NCBI GenBank assembly: GCA_021325385.1
Contig: JAJPHH010000032.1
Coordinates: 62,001 to 126,000, forward strand
Origin: Alphaproteobacteria bacterium
GTDB lineage: Bacteria > Pseudomonadota > Alphaproteobacteria > Rhizobiales > Beijerinckiaceae
Direction of reading: 5' to 3'
Length of the DNA stretch: 64,000 nucleotides
In this document: piece by piece, positions 18,701 to 27,122 of the stretch
How positions within the stretch are numbered: position 1 is the first letter of the stretch
Layout: each line of letters begins with the position of its first letter
Notes under the pieces: model-generated
Told to the model about the DNA's origin: nothing
Databases searched by the model: none
What the model saw: the letters and a program-made list of their open reading frames with translations, nothing else
Translations under genes and position numbers: made by a program

Positions 18701-18752
18701 CGAGGGTATTGCGAAGCCGGTCGCGAAAGACGATCGGGTCAAGTTCGTTCAT
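12795..18752 (-). CDS. druE: DruE: giant DEAD/DEAH-type helicase of type III Druantia, with DUF1998
   Basis: A 1985-residue protein, the size typical of DruE, the hallmark of Druantia anti-phage systems. The N-terminal helicase core has Walker A ATGTGSGKT (about 116-124), LVLDEIHTYAG (box DEIH, about 266-269) and motif VI QQRAGRAGRR (about 1044). Cys pairs scattered through the middle (CRNCG, CSSC, CVKCG, CKDCG, CQQCGG, CNRC) suggest zinc binding. A DUF1998-like region (SDAVAGGAGYVQRLFEE, about 1580, then the cluster CATSCSQCINDYSNQ) follows. The last about 300 residues include LQIDDPYL and GHFHDRVV, resembling an MIT-C/phospholipase-D-like fold. It overlaps druH by 4 bp. The helicase and DUF1998 parts are clear; the nuclease-like tail is inferred. 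Confidence 0.88.
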   Translation of the reverse strand: MNELDPIVFRDRLRNTLARFISTAAPVSELRAPRLTQKLSEALTSTTVSLVKGPFVESLPDFEKSHSLHDLVKAQRLSQKWAALSETSDGGKLFRRPLHKHQAEALSRMGENYLVATGTGSGKTEAFLFPLIDDLLKEEDLSKPGVRAILIYPLNALANDQMHRIARLLFQDLCDPGITLGRYTGQVRSSATRAEEERKLVEAPSFQRDFGAARNVPENWLLSRAEMLEHLPHILVTNYAMLEHILLLPRNRALLQQARLRWLVLDEIHTYAGAQAIEVAFLLRKLKTRLGISRGQVKCVGTSASLDPSRKDDLAKFASDLFGEDFPAGERAVIISKRERHPALRSGSARMTLRAFDWIQLGKVVSELHKNGEIQGSEAVQLWNRSIAKAGLSELVLRETADFGDGLVDLLGTNQQVRTAARDLDEKGSMSFEELAQRLFPDEDVATQHAACAALISVGVLAKPSAPGAYPLLPARYHLAASGVEGVSLRLDADDPEHWSAMTFGKSVKAEDGMPRYPLLVCRNCGEPYIEAWDDGQHLHAKPETDSKRVVLRLNGASEDQASEYDDSEESEEGKDQADLEYFDPTTGALADGPGKGILGLLRAEMHEDEDDGRSYVRRCSSCRSPAGRYPEPISSVHPGDDAFAAVVAQELLEGLPKPHDRAQDAPMGGRNLLVFSDNRQDAAFFAPFFERTSRDQALRSAVFRVLTKEGEPLSLEDLTQLVYRELRRDGFKLYDRFAREPMGNGQTKDRLLAMIVAEFCTEGLTRISLESLGLAKVCYDEKGVRNSSAAIERAVPHLKGKTTELVHFLLGSMRRYRAINSLDHRLDLEDDSIWGEAQAQERRAWTRTKESGSRLLRPLIPTGQSENRFTWFLCKKLKLDRSQALDALDAFWSEAERNGNRLLTRHFSGMAVDLSNLSFRSAADGSLYRCVKCGSRSQINIDGQCSAWRCTGTLLEVDRPSRSAMKDRHHYVNRYAGHALAALAREHTAAIGPDLRTDIEEKFRQGELNMLSCTTTMEMGVDIGDLEAILCRNVPPGISNYQQRAGRAGRRAQVAPTALMVARNSRYDQASYRDLHAYLNAKPSVPYLTLDNPSFFRRHQVSTVLAGFLEDHLNDAERTGAPRLKHFFSDALTAEAQQALRVEFSTWLSSERGSSFLRLAEQMREWLPFELTIVGLEGEDLRSHVTGVLHRFIDDIAERWQALDKSAAEQLRIMSDKAVDEAERQKASNRHAAKMREKRQFLDQFLVSILSRSAVIPTYSFPVHSIRLEISDTRRTADESQFAQDASLQLDRDAAVAIGEYAPGAEVVAGGRIWTSRGIVRRSKEYMPDQYYRICKDCGHPEIHSQRDEFGPTCQQCGGDPQARIARFIAPTAFLTSLDERQGRDPGSSRLRTRPIDEARLLTRAHFRDYADTDLSGVRTFFAPATPTAGETAGRLFVVNRGPKGAGYFWCNRCEYAEPAPRTALMGQKTLKSAHKNPRTGDKCSQEDLSYPFDLGHVFETDIRAIGFSASPPSFAEAANERERAAKLDGFLRTLAESLRLAAAYLLEADPRDIRASKELREGRPLIVLSDAVAGGAGYVQRLFEESQFSAKALVSAAIRVLDCARSECATSCSQCINDYSNQAYWDVFDRLPVLEWMRGLLSETVLRPPHAPESAIPVKVINYGGLEEQLKVASSVTICAASIQGARVPELATSVARIIRNFCESLSDRKVRFMVCSGLPLAQSRLSTLDRQIIDVLLPLEQRGQLQIYLVPRTALENAPRIAIQKANNTLEYYGSNFDQPIFDDLIGSKLYVSTCASADEWHEKNKAHLRPIEKALAATALNTKAFRHEAGQPRDFKAMFAEIIGRTVKLQIDDPYLASGDRNRGALVDFLTRLQGLGVVITSLTLTWKPPRPNSASSISEERPEDQQRDLANRLKRLGSVGPIHLNPRMSRLGHFHDRVVTATVNGEAGPKMLRWDITSGIDNLMQRDRQCSVFFTSIDGV

Positions 18753-21700
18753 GTTTTAGATTGCCTCTCGGACGTGAGCTCCCACAGGAGCAAGTAAAAG
18801 GTGAACAGCTCCGGCGCGAGCCTGATCAGGAATGATGCATCGCCGATCACCGCCCGATATGGACGCTCTAGTCTGCCGGCAAGCCGATGCAGATAATCGG
18901 CCGCAGCGTCGTGCCTGGATGCGTAGGCGAACCCAGAAATGAAGAACGGGGCGAATTCGAATATCCCGTGCGTCAGCTCGATTCCGATCGGTGGAGGCAA
19001 CGTCGGTTCGTGAAGTCTCGAAGCGGCATGAGCAAGTGCGTTCGCGGCGCGAATGCGTGCATCGTTTGAACCTTCTTCTTCGAGACCGGCGTCGTAGAAC
19101 CGATCAATCAGCCTCCCGAGTGCCGCACCGTAATGAACTGGCCCCAACAATTCGCTCCCCGGCCGCCAAAACCACCGAGCGCTTGGATCGGTATCGAGAG
19201 TCTGAAACAATTGACGATAGCGTTCGAAATTGAACCCGCGCAGCGGTCGATTTTTTCGGCGTGCCTCGTCGAAATTTGCGAAAGCCATTAGAAAGGCCGG
19301 CGAGAAGCCCAAAGCCTGATGTAACTCCGGAATGGACTTTCCCGCAGTTTCTGCAAGCAAAGCCAATTCTTCGGAGCCCTCCGACACGTTCTCAGCTAGT
19401 GACCGAAAGCACGTCACCGGAGACGCGTAGAGCGATGGAAGAATTTGAAGCGGATGAGCGAGAGGAACCCAGCTCTTAGCTGCGCCGGGCTCAGGAGGCA
19501 GATGGGCAGAAGCCAGCAACAAGCTTCGTTGCTCAGGCATCTCAGCGACTTGTTTGCCGGCGTCCATCCAACGTGACATGAGCAGCGGACCGATATGATC
19601 CCAGCTTTGCTGTGCAAAACATCGACACATCCACGAATTAAGGGAGACGAAGCGGCGGGAAACGTCGGTCGCGTTTGGGGCTTCAGCCTCGTCGCCACGT
19701 GGGGTGATCGCAAAAGCGTAGGTGTCGGCCCTTAAATTGCGCAGCGGCCGGAATGATTCGGTGCCGACGGGTCGCACCGCCAGACTCGCCAAAGAGAACT
19801 CATCCTGAAACTCATTGAGATTAACCGTGACCAAGATACGTTTCGTATTCTCAAAATCGACCGTCGCGCGTAACCAGTTCGGCGCGATATTAGGAACAGG
19901 GAAATGTCTAAGCGCGCAATCATATTCTGCGCGCCCGCCAGTCTCGTCTTCAAGAGACAAGCGAATTGCGTCGATGTCGATCTGCAGCTGGAGCGCGAGC
20001 GTCAAGCTCTCGCGCCTTCGTTCGATCTTGAATGCAACCGGCGCCGACGCAGGTACGATCCTGGCAATTAGGATCGGAATTGATCCGGCCGCCGATCGCT
20101 CGATCGTAATTTTATCGCGTGGCGCAGGACTCATGAGGTCGGCGAGCGAAAGCACGCGCGTCGTGCTGCGCCGGAATGCATCGGTTTCCAGGCGCCCGCG
20201 CACGTTCAGCTTCGCATTTCTATCCGGACAACGAAGCCTGATCGAGCCGCCCTTGTCCTCATCACCAACGACGAGCGTTTCGCCGAGCTTTAGCGGCAGA
20301 GATCGCCCCTCCACATCCGTGAATGTGAGCGAAATGCCTGGCCGGGGAATTTCGAAATCAATGCGTTCCTGATTGACAAGAAACGACAACGTCGCGGTAT
20401 CGTATGCCGCGTCACCATCGAGACAAAGACGGCCGGAATCATCAAAGATAATGTGGCGGCTGTGTTCGGGCGCATAGTTCGTGGGACGCCGATCGCTATC
20501 GAAAATCAGCCCGTCTCTTAACTCGCGTAACCCGGACCACAGCCACGCCTTGTATCGCACCAACGCACGATTGCTGTCCCGTAACCTCAATTCTGCCTTG
20601 ATCGCCACGACGCGATCTATATCGATGGATTGGGCGGAAAGGTCGTGGATCGCCGCGCGTGCATCCGATGCAGCTGTCAGAGCTATGATCTGCTCGCGCC
20701 CATCGATTGCGAGCGCAAGGTCAAAAGCCTCGTTCTCCAGCTCGCCAAATTCGATGGCCAGTGACGATTGCCCTGCAAGAAGGAGCCCTTTCTGCCCTTT
20801 AGCCACAGCACCGGTTTGGGCCCAGATTCTCGGTTTCGGTTTCGCGATCACTCGAACGGTTCGCGTCCCGGTAGTGACAATTATGCCTGTCGGTCCGAGT
20901 TGGCAGTAAGCCGCATAGCCGTTTAAGCCGATCTCGAAGGCGGGTTCGCCATCGGCTGAGAAAGGCGTACGCGCGACGAGCATGATTTCGCGGGCGTCAA
21001 CGGTGAAATCTGTTTCTCGCGTTGTGTCGATTTGGCCTGCAAGCCGCCCGAGGTCGCTATCAAATGCGAGAATGTGCCGATCGCTTGGAAACACCGGTAA
21101 CCGTTCGACGTGGTCGCCGATGCTCCAATCGACATGTGCGGGCCACGGAGTTGAGAGCGGCCAGTCTTGTCCGCCACGCAGCTTACGCGTGTTGCCATCA
21201 AGGGAGACTGAAATTCGGCCTTCAACTTTGGGCAGAGCGAGCGCTAGGCCATTGCTGTTCCATATAAGGAGTGGCGTAGGGACTGTTTGAGCTTGATAGC
21301 GGCTGCCAACCAGCTCACGCTGTGCCTTTTCGATCGCATCGAAGAAGCGCTTTTCGAACTCGTTTCTAGGCGTTTCTTGGAGGCGATATCTCGCGAATAG
21401 AGACGCGTAGTGCGCGGTCTGATCAACCTCAAGCACCATGCGAGGGATCTGCACCCCAACGGGAAGAAAATGGACTGCGTCATCTTCCCAGCTATTGAGT
21501 GCTGCGGTGTTCTCATACGGCGGAAGACCGAACGCACGCTCGGCAAGCAAGAACGCCTTTGCCACATGATGAAGCTGCGAATTCGCAATACCCGCTTGCG
21601 CGAGATAGTCGCGCACTAGGCCTGAGCCATCGAAACATAATCCGTGCTTCCGGCAGGCCGACCGAAAGGCGTGGCTTATGCGGCTCCGGACGTTGCCCGC

Positions 21701-22012
21701 GAGTTTAACGGTAAATGTCCGCTCGAGGACGGCATAGACGGCGTGCCCGTCCTCACCATACACCTGTGAAAGAGCCGCCGCGAAATTCCAAACCGAGACG
21801 AGCGGCCATCGCCGGAAGGCCTCCGGTATACGCTCCGCGTCTCGATGGAGAAACGTCTTGAAAGCCGTCGCGAAGCGGATTCGGTCCGTGTCTTCCAATT
21901 CGCAGTGCGCGAGAAACGGCGTCGCCTCGGCTAACGCCTGCTTTCTGCGAATGACAAGCTCCGCGACGCCAAGTGTTCTAATGTAGTCCGGTGTATTGAC
22001 GATCGCATCCAC
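18749..22012 (-). CDS. druH: DruH: large partner protein of type III Druantia
   Basis: A 1087-residue protein with no enzymatic motif that I can see. Its size, its place immediately upstream of and overlapping (ATGA) druE, and its general appearance fit DruH, the STY4851/ECs_5259 (YjiT-like) family that defines type III Druantia with DruE. The N-terminal about 230 residues are helical, the middle (about 250-750) looks rich in beta-strands (repeated LRLR..., FEIGLNGYAAYC, LVVGDEDKGG), and the C-terminal about 250 residues are helical again and end in FYLLLWEL. A scaffold or sensing role for the helicase is an inference. Assignment rests on context as well as sequence. Confidence 0.78.
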   Translation of the reverse strand: MDAIVNTPDYIRTLGVAELVIRRKQALAEATPFLAHCELEDTDRIRFATAFKTFLHRDAERIPEAFRRWPLVSVWNFAAALSQVYGEDGHAVYAVLERTFTVKLAGNVRSRISHAFRSACRKHGLCFDGSGLVRDYLAQAGIANSQLHHVAKAFLLAERAFGLPPYENTAALNSWEDDAVHFLPVGVQIPRMVLEVDQTAHYASLFARYRLQETPRNEFEKRFFDAIEKAQRELVGSRYQAQTVPTPLLIWNSNGLALALPKVEGRISVSLDGNTRKLRGGQDWPLSTPWPAHVDWSIGDHVERLPVFPSDRHILAFDSDLGRLAGQIDTTRETDFTVDAREIMLVARTPFSADGEPAFEIGLNGYAAYCQLGPTGIIVTTGTRTVRVIAKPKPRIWAQTGAVAKGQKGLLLAGQSSLAIEFGELENEAFDLALAIDGREQIIALTAASDARAAIHDLSAQSIDIDRVVAIKAELRLRDSNRALVRYKAWLWSGLRELRDGLIFDSDRRPTNYAPEHSRHIIFDDSGRLCLDGDAAYDTATLSFLVNQERIDFEIPRPGISLTFTDVEGRSLPLKLGETLVVGDEDKGGSIRLRCPDRNAKLNVRGRLETDAFRRSTTRVLSLADLMSPAPRDKITIERSAAGSIPILIARIVPASAPVAFKIERRRESLTLALQLQIDIDAIRLSLEDETGGRAEYDCALRHFPVPNIAPNWLRATVDFENTKRILVTVNLNEFQDEFSLASLAVRPVGTESFRPLRNLRADTYAFAITPRGDEAEAPNATDVSRRFVSLNSWMCRCFAQQSWDHIGPLLMSRWMDAGKQVAEMPEQRSLLLASAHLPPEPGAAKSWVPLAHPLQILPSLYASPVTCFRSLAENVSEGSEELALLAETAGKSIPELHQALGFSPAFLMAFANFDEARRKNRPLRGFNFERYRQLFQTLDTDPSARWFWRPGSELLGPVHYGAALGRLIDRFYDAGLEEEGSNDARIRAANALAHAASRLHEPTLPPPIGIELTHGIFEFAPFFISGFAYASRHDAAADYLHRLAGRLERPYRAVIGDASFLIRLAPELFTFYLLLWELTSERQSKT

Positions 22013-22091
22013 AATCTCGATTCCCCCTTGTGAACGCTTGGGCCGAGGTCCTGAGGTTCGGACAACCAGCGCTCCGACGCACGTCTCTCAA

Positions 22092-23801
22092 TCAGAGCTG
22101 CGCAACTCCGAGAAATGAATTCAGCCGTTGGCTCATGAGTTTGCGGCGCTCGGCCAGGAAGCCGCGATATCCTTCTATTCCGAGCAGAGACTGATCGATC
22201 GGGATACATTGCGCTTCGAACGAGCCGACGCCTGCCTTCTCGATTAGAGCAGGAAAGTACTGGCTTGGCGGCTTGTCGCTAATCTGCCGGTTTGTCTTGC
22301 CGCCTATGAAGGCAAGATTGGCGATGTCATCGGCTTCCCGAGCCGTATACGTCCCGTTGAGGACCGCCTTGGGGAAAATGTGGTGGAACTGCAACCGGTG
22401 TTGCGCTCCTTTATGGCCCAAACCGATCGCGAGATTTGATTGCCAATCCCGCGCACCCGCGTCGCGGAATGCGAGAAACATGGTTTTGAAAAGCGCACTC
22501 CGCTGGCTTCGGCCTTCGAATTCCTCGGGAGCGACGTCGAGCCTCCCGACTTGCAACCGCAACCGCTCTATAAGCTGGTCGGCGCCGGCGCCGTCTCGCA
22601 TCGTCGCTAAATCCTGATCGAGGAGCGTTTCGCTCGATCCGCGAGAGTAGCGGCCCTTGGCATTTGCAATCAGCGCCCACTGGCGCAGCCGCTGTGCCTC
22701 GTCAGCTTCGATCTGGTATCGTCGTTTGTGCCCGTAAAACGCCAGCGCCACCAGCAGGAACGGAGATGATAAAAGAGCGGGGCTATCAATCCCGACGTTG
22801 CTCTTGAGAAAATTGAGCGCGAATTGCATACCGCGAACGCATTCTTTCCAAGCCTCGCGCAATGTCGCGGCCGGCAACCTGCCCACGGTTAAGAAACGTG
22901 ATTGGCCGGTCGCGAACGCGATCAGGTTCTTCAGATGAATGCCAAGATCAACGTCGAACCCTGCCTTCGTGCACTCTTCTTGGAAATCCTGGAAGGTCTT
23001 CAAGGAGCCGCGCCATTTTGCCGTAATCTGAGCTAGCGCAAGGTCGGAGCTTCTAAGCTTGGCGCCCAGCGAGTTCACGCGGACGAATATTTCAGTCACT
23101 TCATCATAGGAAAGCGACCGCTCTAGGATATCCATGCGGTAGACGTATTTGCGAATGCCACGCAATCGAGCGAGCCGCTGGCTGTATTTTTCGCTCCGGG
23201 GGTCATCCAAATCGTTGATCCCTGCACGCTTAAGGAATACCCGATCGCTGTCGCTCTTGAAGACGTCCGTAACCTTCACCCAGTTTGGCATCTGTTCGAG
23301 TTTTTTGGTCGCAACAACGAAAGTCATCCTCTCAAAACGCTTCTGTAACTCGTCCTCGGTCGAATCGACTTCATCGTCGGCACGTTCGTCCTCGTCCTCT
23401 TCATCGTCTCCATTCTCGTCTACCTCCGTTACAACTGAGAGCTGGTCCGGATGATCAAGATTGAAGAGCAGTTCGATTGGCTTCCGCCGGCCCCGCACAT
23501 TGACGGACTCGCCCCGGATCACGGCCGAAAGGGACGTAAGCCGCTGCTGACCATCGAGGAGGAGACGCGTGGTCTGGTAAGGGTTGCCTTGCTGTCCGAC
23601 GGCGAAAGCCTGCATGGGAACGGCCTCGTCGGTCTCCCATAGGAGAATGGCGCCCGACGGATAGCCTCGATACAGAGAGTCCAGGAGATCGCGAACGCGT
23701 GTCGAACGCCAGACGTATCGGCGCTGCATCTCCGGCAGACGCAGTTCTCCACGCTCAATCATTCCAACGAGTTCTTCGACGGTTGCTTCGGCTTTCGCCA
23801 T
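22092..23801 (-). CDS. DUF262/GmrS-like protein with C-terminal HNH-type domain
   Basis: A 569-residue protein of the GmrSD/DUF262 superfamily. The N-terminal ParB-like domain has LPEMQRRYVWRSTRVRDLLDSL, GAILLWE and the diagnostic nucleotide motif LLLDGQQRLTSL. A very acidic insert (about 120-150, DENGDDEEDEDERADDE) interrupts it. A helical middle region follows, and near residue 480-520 an HNH-like motif HHIFPKAVL ... NIANLAFIGGKTNRQISD appears, as in DUF1524 nucleases. Relatives cut modified phage DNA or cooperate with helicases. The gene sits 79 bp upstream of druH and 21 bp downstream of the helicase gene, so it is probably in the same operon. Confidence 0.85.
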   Translation of the reverse strand: MAKAEATVEELVGMIERGELRLPEMQRRYVWRSTRVRDLLDSLYRGYPSGAILLWETDEAVPMQAFAVGQQGNPYQTTRLLLDGQQRLTSLSAVIRGESVNVRGRRKPIELLFNLDHPDQLSVVTEVDENGDDEEDEDERADDEVDSTEDELQKRFERMTFVVATKKLEQMPNWVKVTDVFKSDSDRVFLKRAGINDLDDPRSEKYSQRLARLRGIRKYVYRMDILERSLSYDEVTEIFVRVNSLGAKLRSSDLALAQITAKWRGSLKTFQDFQEECTKAGFDVDLGIHLKNLIAFATGQSRFLTVGRLPAATLREAWKECVRGMQFALNFLKSNVGIDSPALLSSPFLLVALAFYGHKRRYQIEADEAQRLRQWALIANAKGRYSRGSSETLLDQDLATMRDGAGADQLIERLRLQVGRLDVAPEEFEGRSQRSALFKTMFLAFRDAGARDWQSNLAIGLGHKGAQHRLQFHHIFPKAVLNGTYTAREADDIANLAFIGGKTNRQISDKPPSQYFPALIEKAGVGSFEAQCIPIDQSLLGIEGYRGFLAERRKLMSQRLNSFLGVAQL

Positions 23802-23822
23802 GAATCCCCCCTTACCCGCGCT

Positions 23823-26378
23823 TCACTCCCTCGCCACCACCGTATCGTAGAGCCCGTAGTGGATCAGTCCCTCGTGGCTCTCGATGCCCGTATAGCGAAG
23901 AGAGGCGTCTTCATACCGGCGAAACGCAAACACCGCTTGGTTCATCTGCTCGGTGTTGAACACTTTCAGGCGCACGAGCAGGTGAAAGTCCTTCACCGTC
24001 AGGCCCGTCACGGCGAGAAACAGCTCCGGCTCCAGCTTGGTGATCACGTCTTGCAGCGTGTTCTCGCGAAAGTCGGTCAGGTACATGAACGCGGGAATCC
24101 GCGTCGCGAACTTGATGAGCTTCTCCTGAACGAGCTTGCGCTTGGACTTGTATTCCTTCTCCTCCTCCGTGAGCTGTTTCTTCTGCTTTTCCGTCAGCTC
24201 GCGATCCTTCGCCTTATTCTTGAGCTCCTTCACCTTCTCGCTCTTGTTGATGATCGTCTCAATGATGTTGTCGCCGAGCGAGCGCCAGCCCTCGATGCGC
24301 TCCACGGCCGCCATCGCCTCGGGATTGTCGAGAATGCGGCGCAGCGTGTCATTGTCCACGTTCACCAGCAGCGCACTCTCCCACTTGCGCGCCAGTAGCG
24401 TGGCCGACGTGCCCGCCATCGCAATGTCCAGGATGCCGCCCGCATCGATCTGAGTCATGTTCGCGCCGTCATACGCCAGCACCGGCAGGAACGAGACCAG
24501 ATCCTTCACAGCGTTCTCCGGGTTCGGCTCATTAGGAGAAAGTCCGATTCCGTATTCGGAGAGTTGGCGGAGGGCGCGGGTGGGCGCGAAATCGAATACG
24601 AAGCAGACGGGTTTCAGGATTTCTTCTTCGTTCGGGTTATCGCCATTGGGGTTCTTGATGGACCACGGCGACTGCACACGGAACGCCGCCTGGAAATAGG
24701 TCTCGGGACTCTTCAGATTGCGCAGCATCAGGATAGACGACCACTGTGGCACCGTCACGCCGGTGGTGAGCTTGCCGCACGACAGCGTAATGGTCTTCGT
24801 GTCGAAGCCGCTGCCGATGGCCTTGCGCACGGGCGGCAGCGCATCGAGCCCGATGCCGGCCTGCGCGCCTGCCGCGACCACAACTTCGTAGTCGTGCCAG
24901 AAGACGTTGTGCTTCTCCGCCAGGAGGTTCGCCATGGCGTGGCATGCCGCGACGTTCGGCAGAAACCAGAACGAGTGCTGCAGGTATGGCAGGAGCCGCA
25001 CGTCGGAATACGGGAACGGCGGCCGTGTGCCGGTCTTGAGGCTTTCGATAGCTTTTGGCGCATACTGGCCGCGGATAATGTCCAGCCACTTCTGCACGTC
25101 GCTTTTATGCTTGAACGCCGCCTTGGCACCGCTGCCCGACGCTTCGAAGAACGCATTGAGGTCGAACTCATCGAACTCCCCAGCGTTCGCGATCGCTACA
25201 AGCTCATCGGGCATTTGGTAGGTGAGCAGGCGCATCTGCGGCAGCGCGCCATATGGATTCCACTTGCCGGGATTATTGGCGGCAAACGCCTCCTTGGCGC
25301 GCTGTTCGTCCGTGTAGGTCCAGTTAAAAATCTGCTCCTCGATGAACTCACCCGTGGCCAGCGCCTTGAAGGGCGTGCCGGAGAGATAGAGATACGCCTT
25401 GGTCGTGATCGGCAAGAACTCGGTTTCCTTCTCGGAAAGCACGGTGAGGTCTTCGTTCACGTTTTCCAGTCCGGAGTCGTATTCGAGCTTCGCTTCCTTC
25501 CTGGCGACCGCCTCCTCCTCGCCCTCGAACAACTCCTTCGCGGTTTCGCGCCAAGCGCCGAAGTGGTACTCGTCGAACACGACGAGATCCCAGTTGATCG
25601 CGTGAATCCATTCATTCTTCGGCTTGATGTTGCCGGTATCATCCCGGCCAAGCAGGTCCTGGAATGAGCCGAAATAAACGAGCGGCTTCCTGGCGGAGAT
25701 TTGCCGTGGATCGCCCCCGGACGATTTCGATAGGTATTGCCAGCCGTCGAAGTCCACATGACTCTCAAGGTCCGTCTGCCACGCATCCTCCACCGCAGGC
25801 TTGAATGTGACCACGAGCACGCGCTTGGCGCCGAGCTTCTTTGCGAGCTGGTAGGTTGCGAAGGTCTTGCCGAATCGCATCTTTGCGTTCCACAAAAAGC
25901 GCGGCACGGCGTGCATGTCTTCGGCCCAGCGCGAAACGAAGTAGGCGTGCGTGGCCTTCACCGCTTCGGCCTGCTCGCGGCGCATCGCGAACATCTCGTG
26001 ATGCGTGCCGGTGAGCTTTAAGCCCTTCCGCAGTTCGGCGATGGCGGTTTTCACATCGGCGGGCGAGCAGCGCATCCACTCGCGCGACGAGGCGATCACG
26101 ACGTTCTCGAAGCCCTTGTCGATCAGGCGCTGGCGCACATCGCTGTCGCGGAAGACCGTTCCGTCTTCGCGCTCCGCCACAACATCGATATGCAGGGTGT
26201 AGGCCTGCTGCATCTGCCCCTGCGACTGGCGGATGCGGTCGTTCACATTCTCCTGCGTCGTCTGACCGACCTTGATCAGGCCGGCGTAAGCCGCAGGCGG
26301 ATCGTTCGGAGTCCAGGCATAAATGCGAAGCCGCGCCTCAGGCTTCGGCGCGAGGATTTCGTCGATGGTTTTAGTCAT
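23823..26378 (-). CDS. Restriction-type helicase with N-terminal GIY-YIG-like nuclease domain
   Basis: An 851-residue protein beginning MTKTIDEILAP at 26378. Residues about 15-100 resemble a T5orf172/GIY-YIG nuclease: RLRIYAW ... YAGLIKVGQT followed by an Arg-rich helix. The helicase part has FLWNAKMRFGKTFATY (Walker A, with FGKT) and DLVVFDEYHFGAW (DEYH box), then LYLSGTPFKAL, and a helicase C lobe with GVTVPQWSSILMLRN and AFRVQSPW. A Lys/Glu-rich coiled coil lies near residue 690-740. It overlaps the methylase gene upstream by 8 bp, as in type III- or Eco57I-like restriction operons, and would be the cleaving subunit. Both domains look intact while the methylase is frameshifted. Confidence 0.85.
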   Translation of the reverse strand: MTKTIDEILAPKPEARLRIYAWTPNDPPAAYAGLIKVGQTTQENVNDRIRQSQGQMQQAYTLHIDVVAEREDGTVFRDSDVRQRLIDKGFENVVIASSREWMRCSPADVKTAIAELRKGLKLTGTHHEMFAMRREQAEAVKATHAYFVSRWAEDMHAVPRFLWNAKMRFGKTFATYQLAKKLGAKRVLVVTFKPAVEDAWQTDLESHVDFDGWQYLSKSSGGDPRQISARKPLVYFGSFQDLLGRDDTGNIKPKNEWIHAINWDLVVFDEYHFGAWRETAKELFEGEEEAVARKEAKLEYDSGLENVNEDLTVLSEKETEFLPITTKAYLYLSGTPFKALATGEFIEEQIFNWTYTDEQRAKEAFAANNPGKWNPYGALPQMRLLTYQMPDELVAIANAGEFDEFDLNAFFEASGSGAKAAFKHKSDVQKWLDIIRGQYAPKAIESLKTGTRPPFPYSDVRLLPYLQHSFWFLPNVAACHAMANLLAEKHNVFWHDYEVVVAAGAQAGIGLDALPPVRKAIGSGFDTKTITLSCGKLTTGVTVPQWSSILMLRNLKSPETYFQAAFRVQSPWSIKNPNGDNPNEEEILKPVCFVFDFAPTRALRQLSEYGIGLSPNEPNPENAVKDLVSFLPVLAYDGANMTQIDAGGILDIAMAGTSATLLARKWESALLVNVDNDTLRRILDNPEAMAAVERIEGWRSLGDNIIETIINKSEKVKELKNKAKDRELTEKQKKQLTEEEKEYKSKRKLVQEKLIKFATRIPAFMYLTDFRENTLQDVITKLEPELFLAVTGLTVKDFHLLVRLKVFNTEQMNQAVFAFRRYEDASLRYTGIESHEGLIHYGLYDTVVARE

Positions 26379-26953
26379 CGTTATCGGCGTCAGCGCCGTT
26401 ACCGGCGATGTCCAGCGGGCGCACGATCTTTTCGATAAAGGCAATCTCAGCGGCGGAGAGGCCGTATTTCGCGTAGAGGTCCGCGTCGGTCCACTGTTTG
26501 GTCCATTCCTGCGTTGGCACGAACGTGTAAACCTTACGCGTCGTGTCCTGGGACGGCTTGTGCAGCAGAATGAGAAGGCGAGTAAGTCGACAGGAGAGAT
26601 ATGACAAAACGCTTTCGGCCTGATCTTTCGAGTCGAATGGGCCGATGCAAAGATACGTTTCCGAACAGATGCTCCCCGGCTCTCCGACAAACGGCGTGCT
26701 GATGATTCTATGGGGGTAGGTATCTCTGTTTCCAGTTCCTGGGGCCGCGCGCCCCACATAGACCTTCCACTTGCCGATGAGTTCTGTGCCAGCCGTGATG
26801 CGACTTTTAGGCGTATATCCCTCGCCGCCGTTCTGATAAACCAGCACGTCACCAGGACGCTTAGTTGGCCGGCCCTTGAAGGTGGTCTCTAATCCGAACG
26901 GCTTTCGTGAACTGACCAGCCGGTCGAAACGCCTATTGGCAGGCAGGGATAGG

Positions 26954-26971
26954 CTCTCTCTCTCTCTCTCT
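26954..26971. repeat. (CT)9 dinucleotide repeat inside the methylase gene
   Basis: Nine CT units on the plus strand, read as AG on the coding strand, encoding alternating Glu/Arg (VERERES). Repeats of this kind in restriction-modification genes can slip during replication and switch expression. The present unit number keeps the frame between the 27120 shift and the C-terminus. Confidence 0.75.
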
Positions 26972-27119
26972 ACGACCTTCCTGAGGATCGACAGCCCTTC
27001 GTTGAAGCGGATGAACACGTCCACGCCGTTTTCAAGAAGCGGACGAGTGGCTGTCGAGACGGGCCAGTCTTTGAAATGGGTGCTGACCTGGCACGGGCCT
27101 GGATTGTCCCGGTCCCAAA

Positions 27120-27122
27120 GGG
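27120..27122. other. Frameshift point in the methylase gene
   Basis: Three G on the plus strand (CCC in the gene). With two C the codons read [14 protein letters not shown], the expected family sequence; with three, the upstream frame runs into unrelated residues and stops at 27032. The extra base is therefore placed within this run. Confidence 0.75.

Noticed and set aside
12795-22012. DISARM system (drmA/drmB with DUF1998)
   Set aside because: DISARM has separate drmA, drmB and drmC genes plus a methylase; here one about 2000-residue helicase with DUF1998 and an about 1090-residue partner fit type III Druantia better.
24564-25667. Long plus-strand open frame opposite the GIY-YIG helicase
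   Set aside because: It is the antisense shadow of a gene with clear helicase motifs and has no recognisable protein features.
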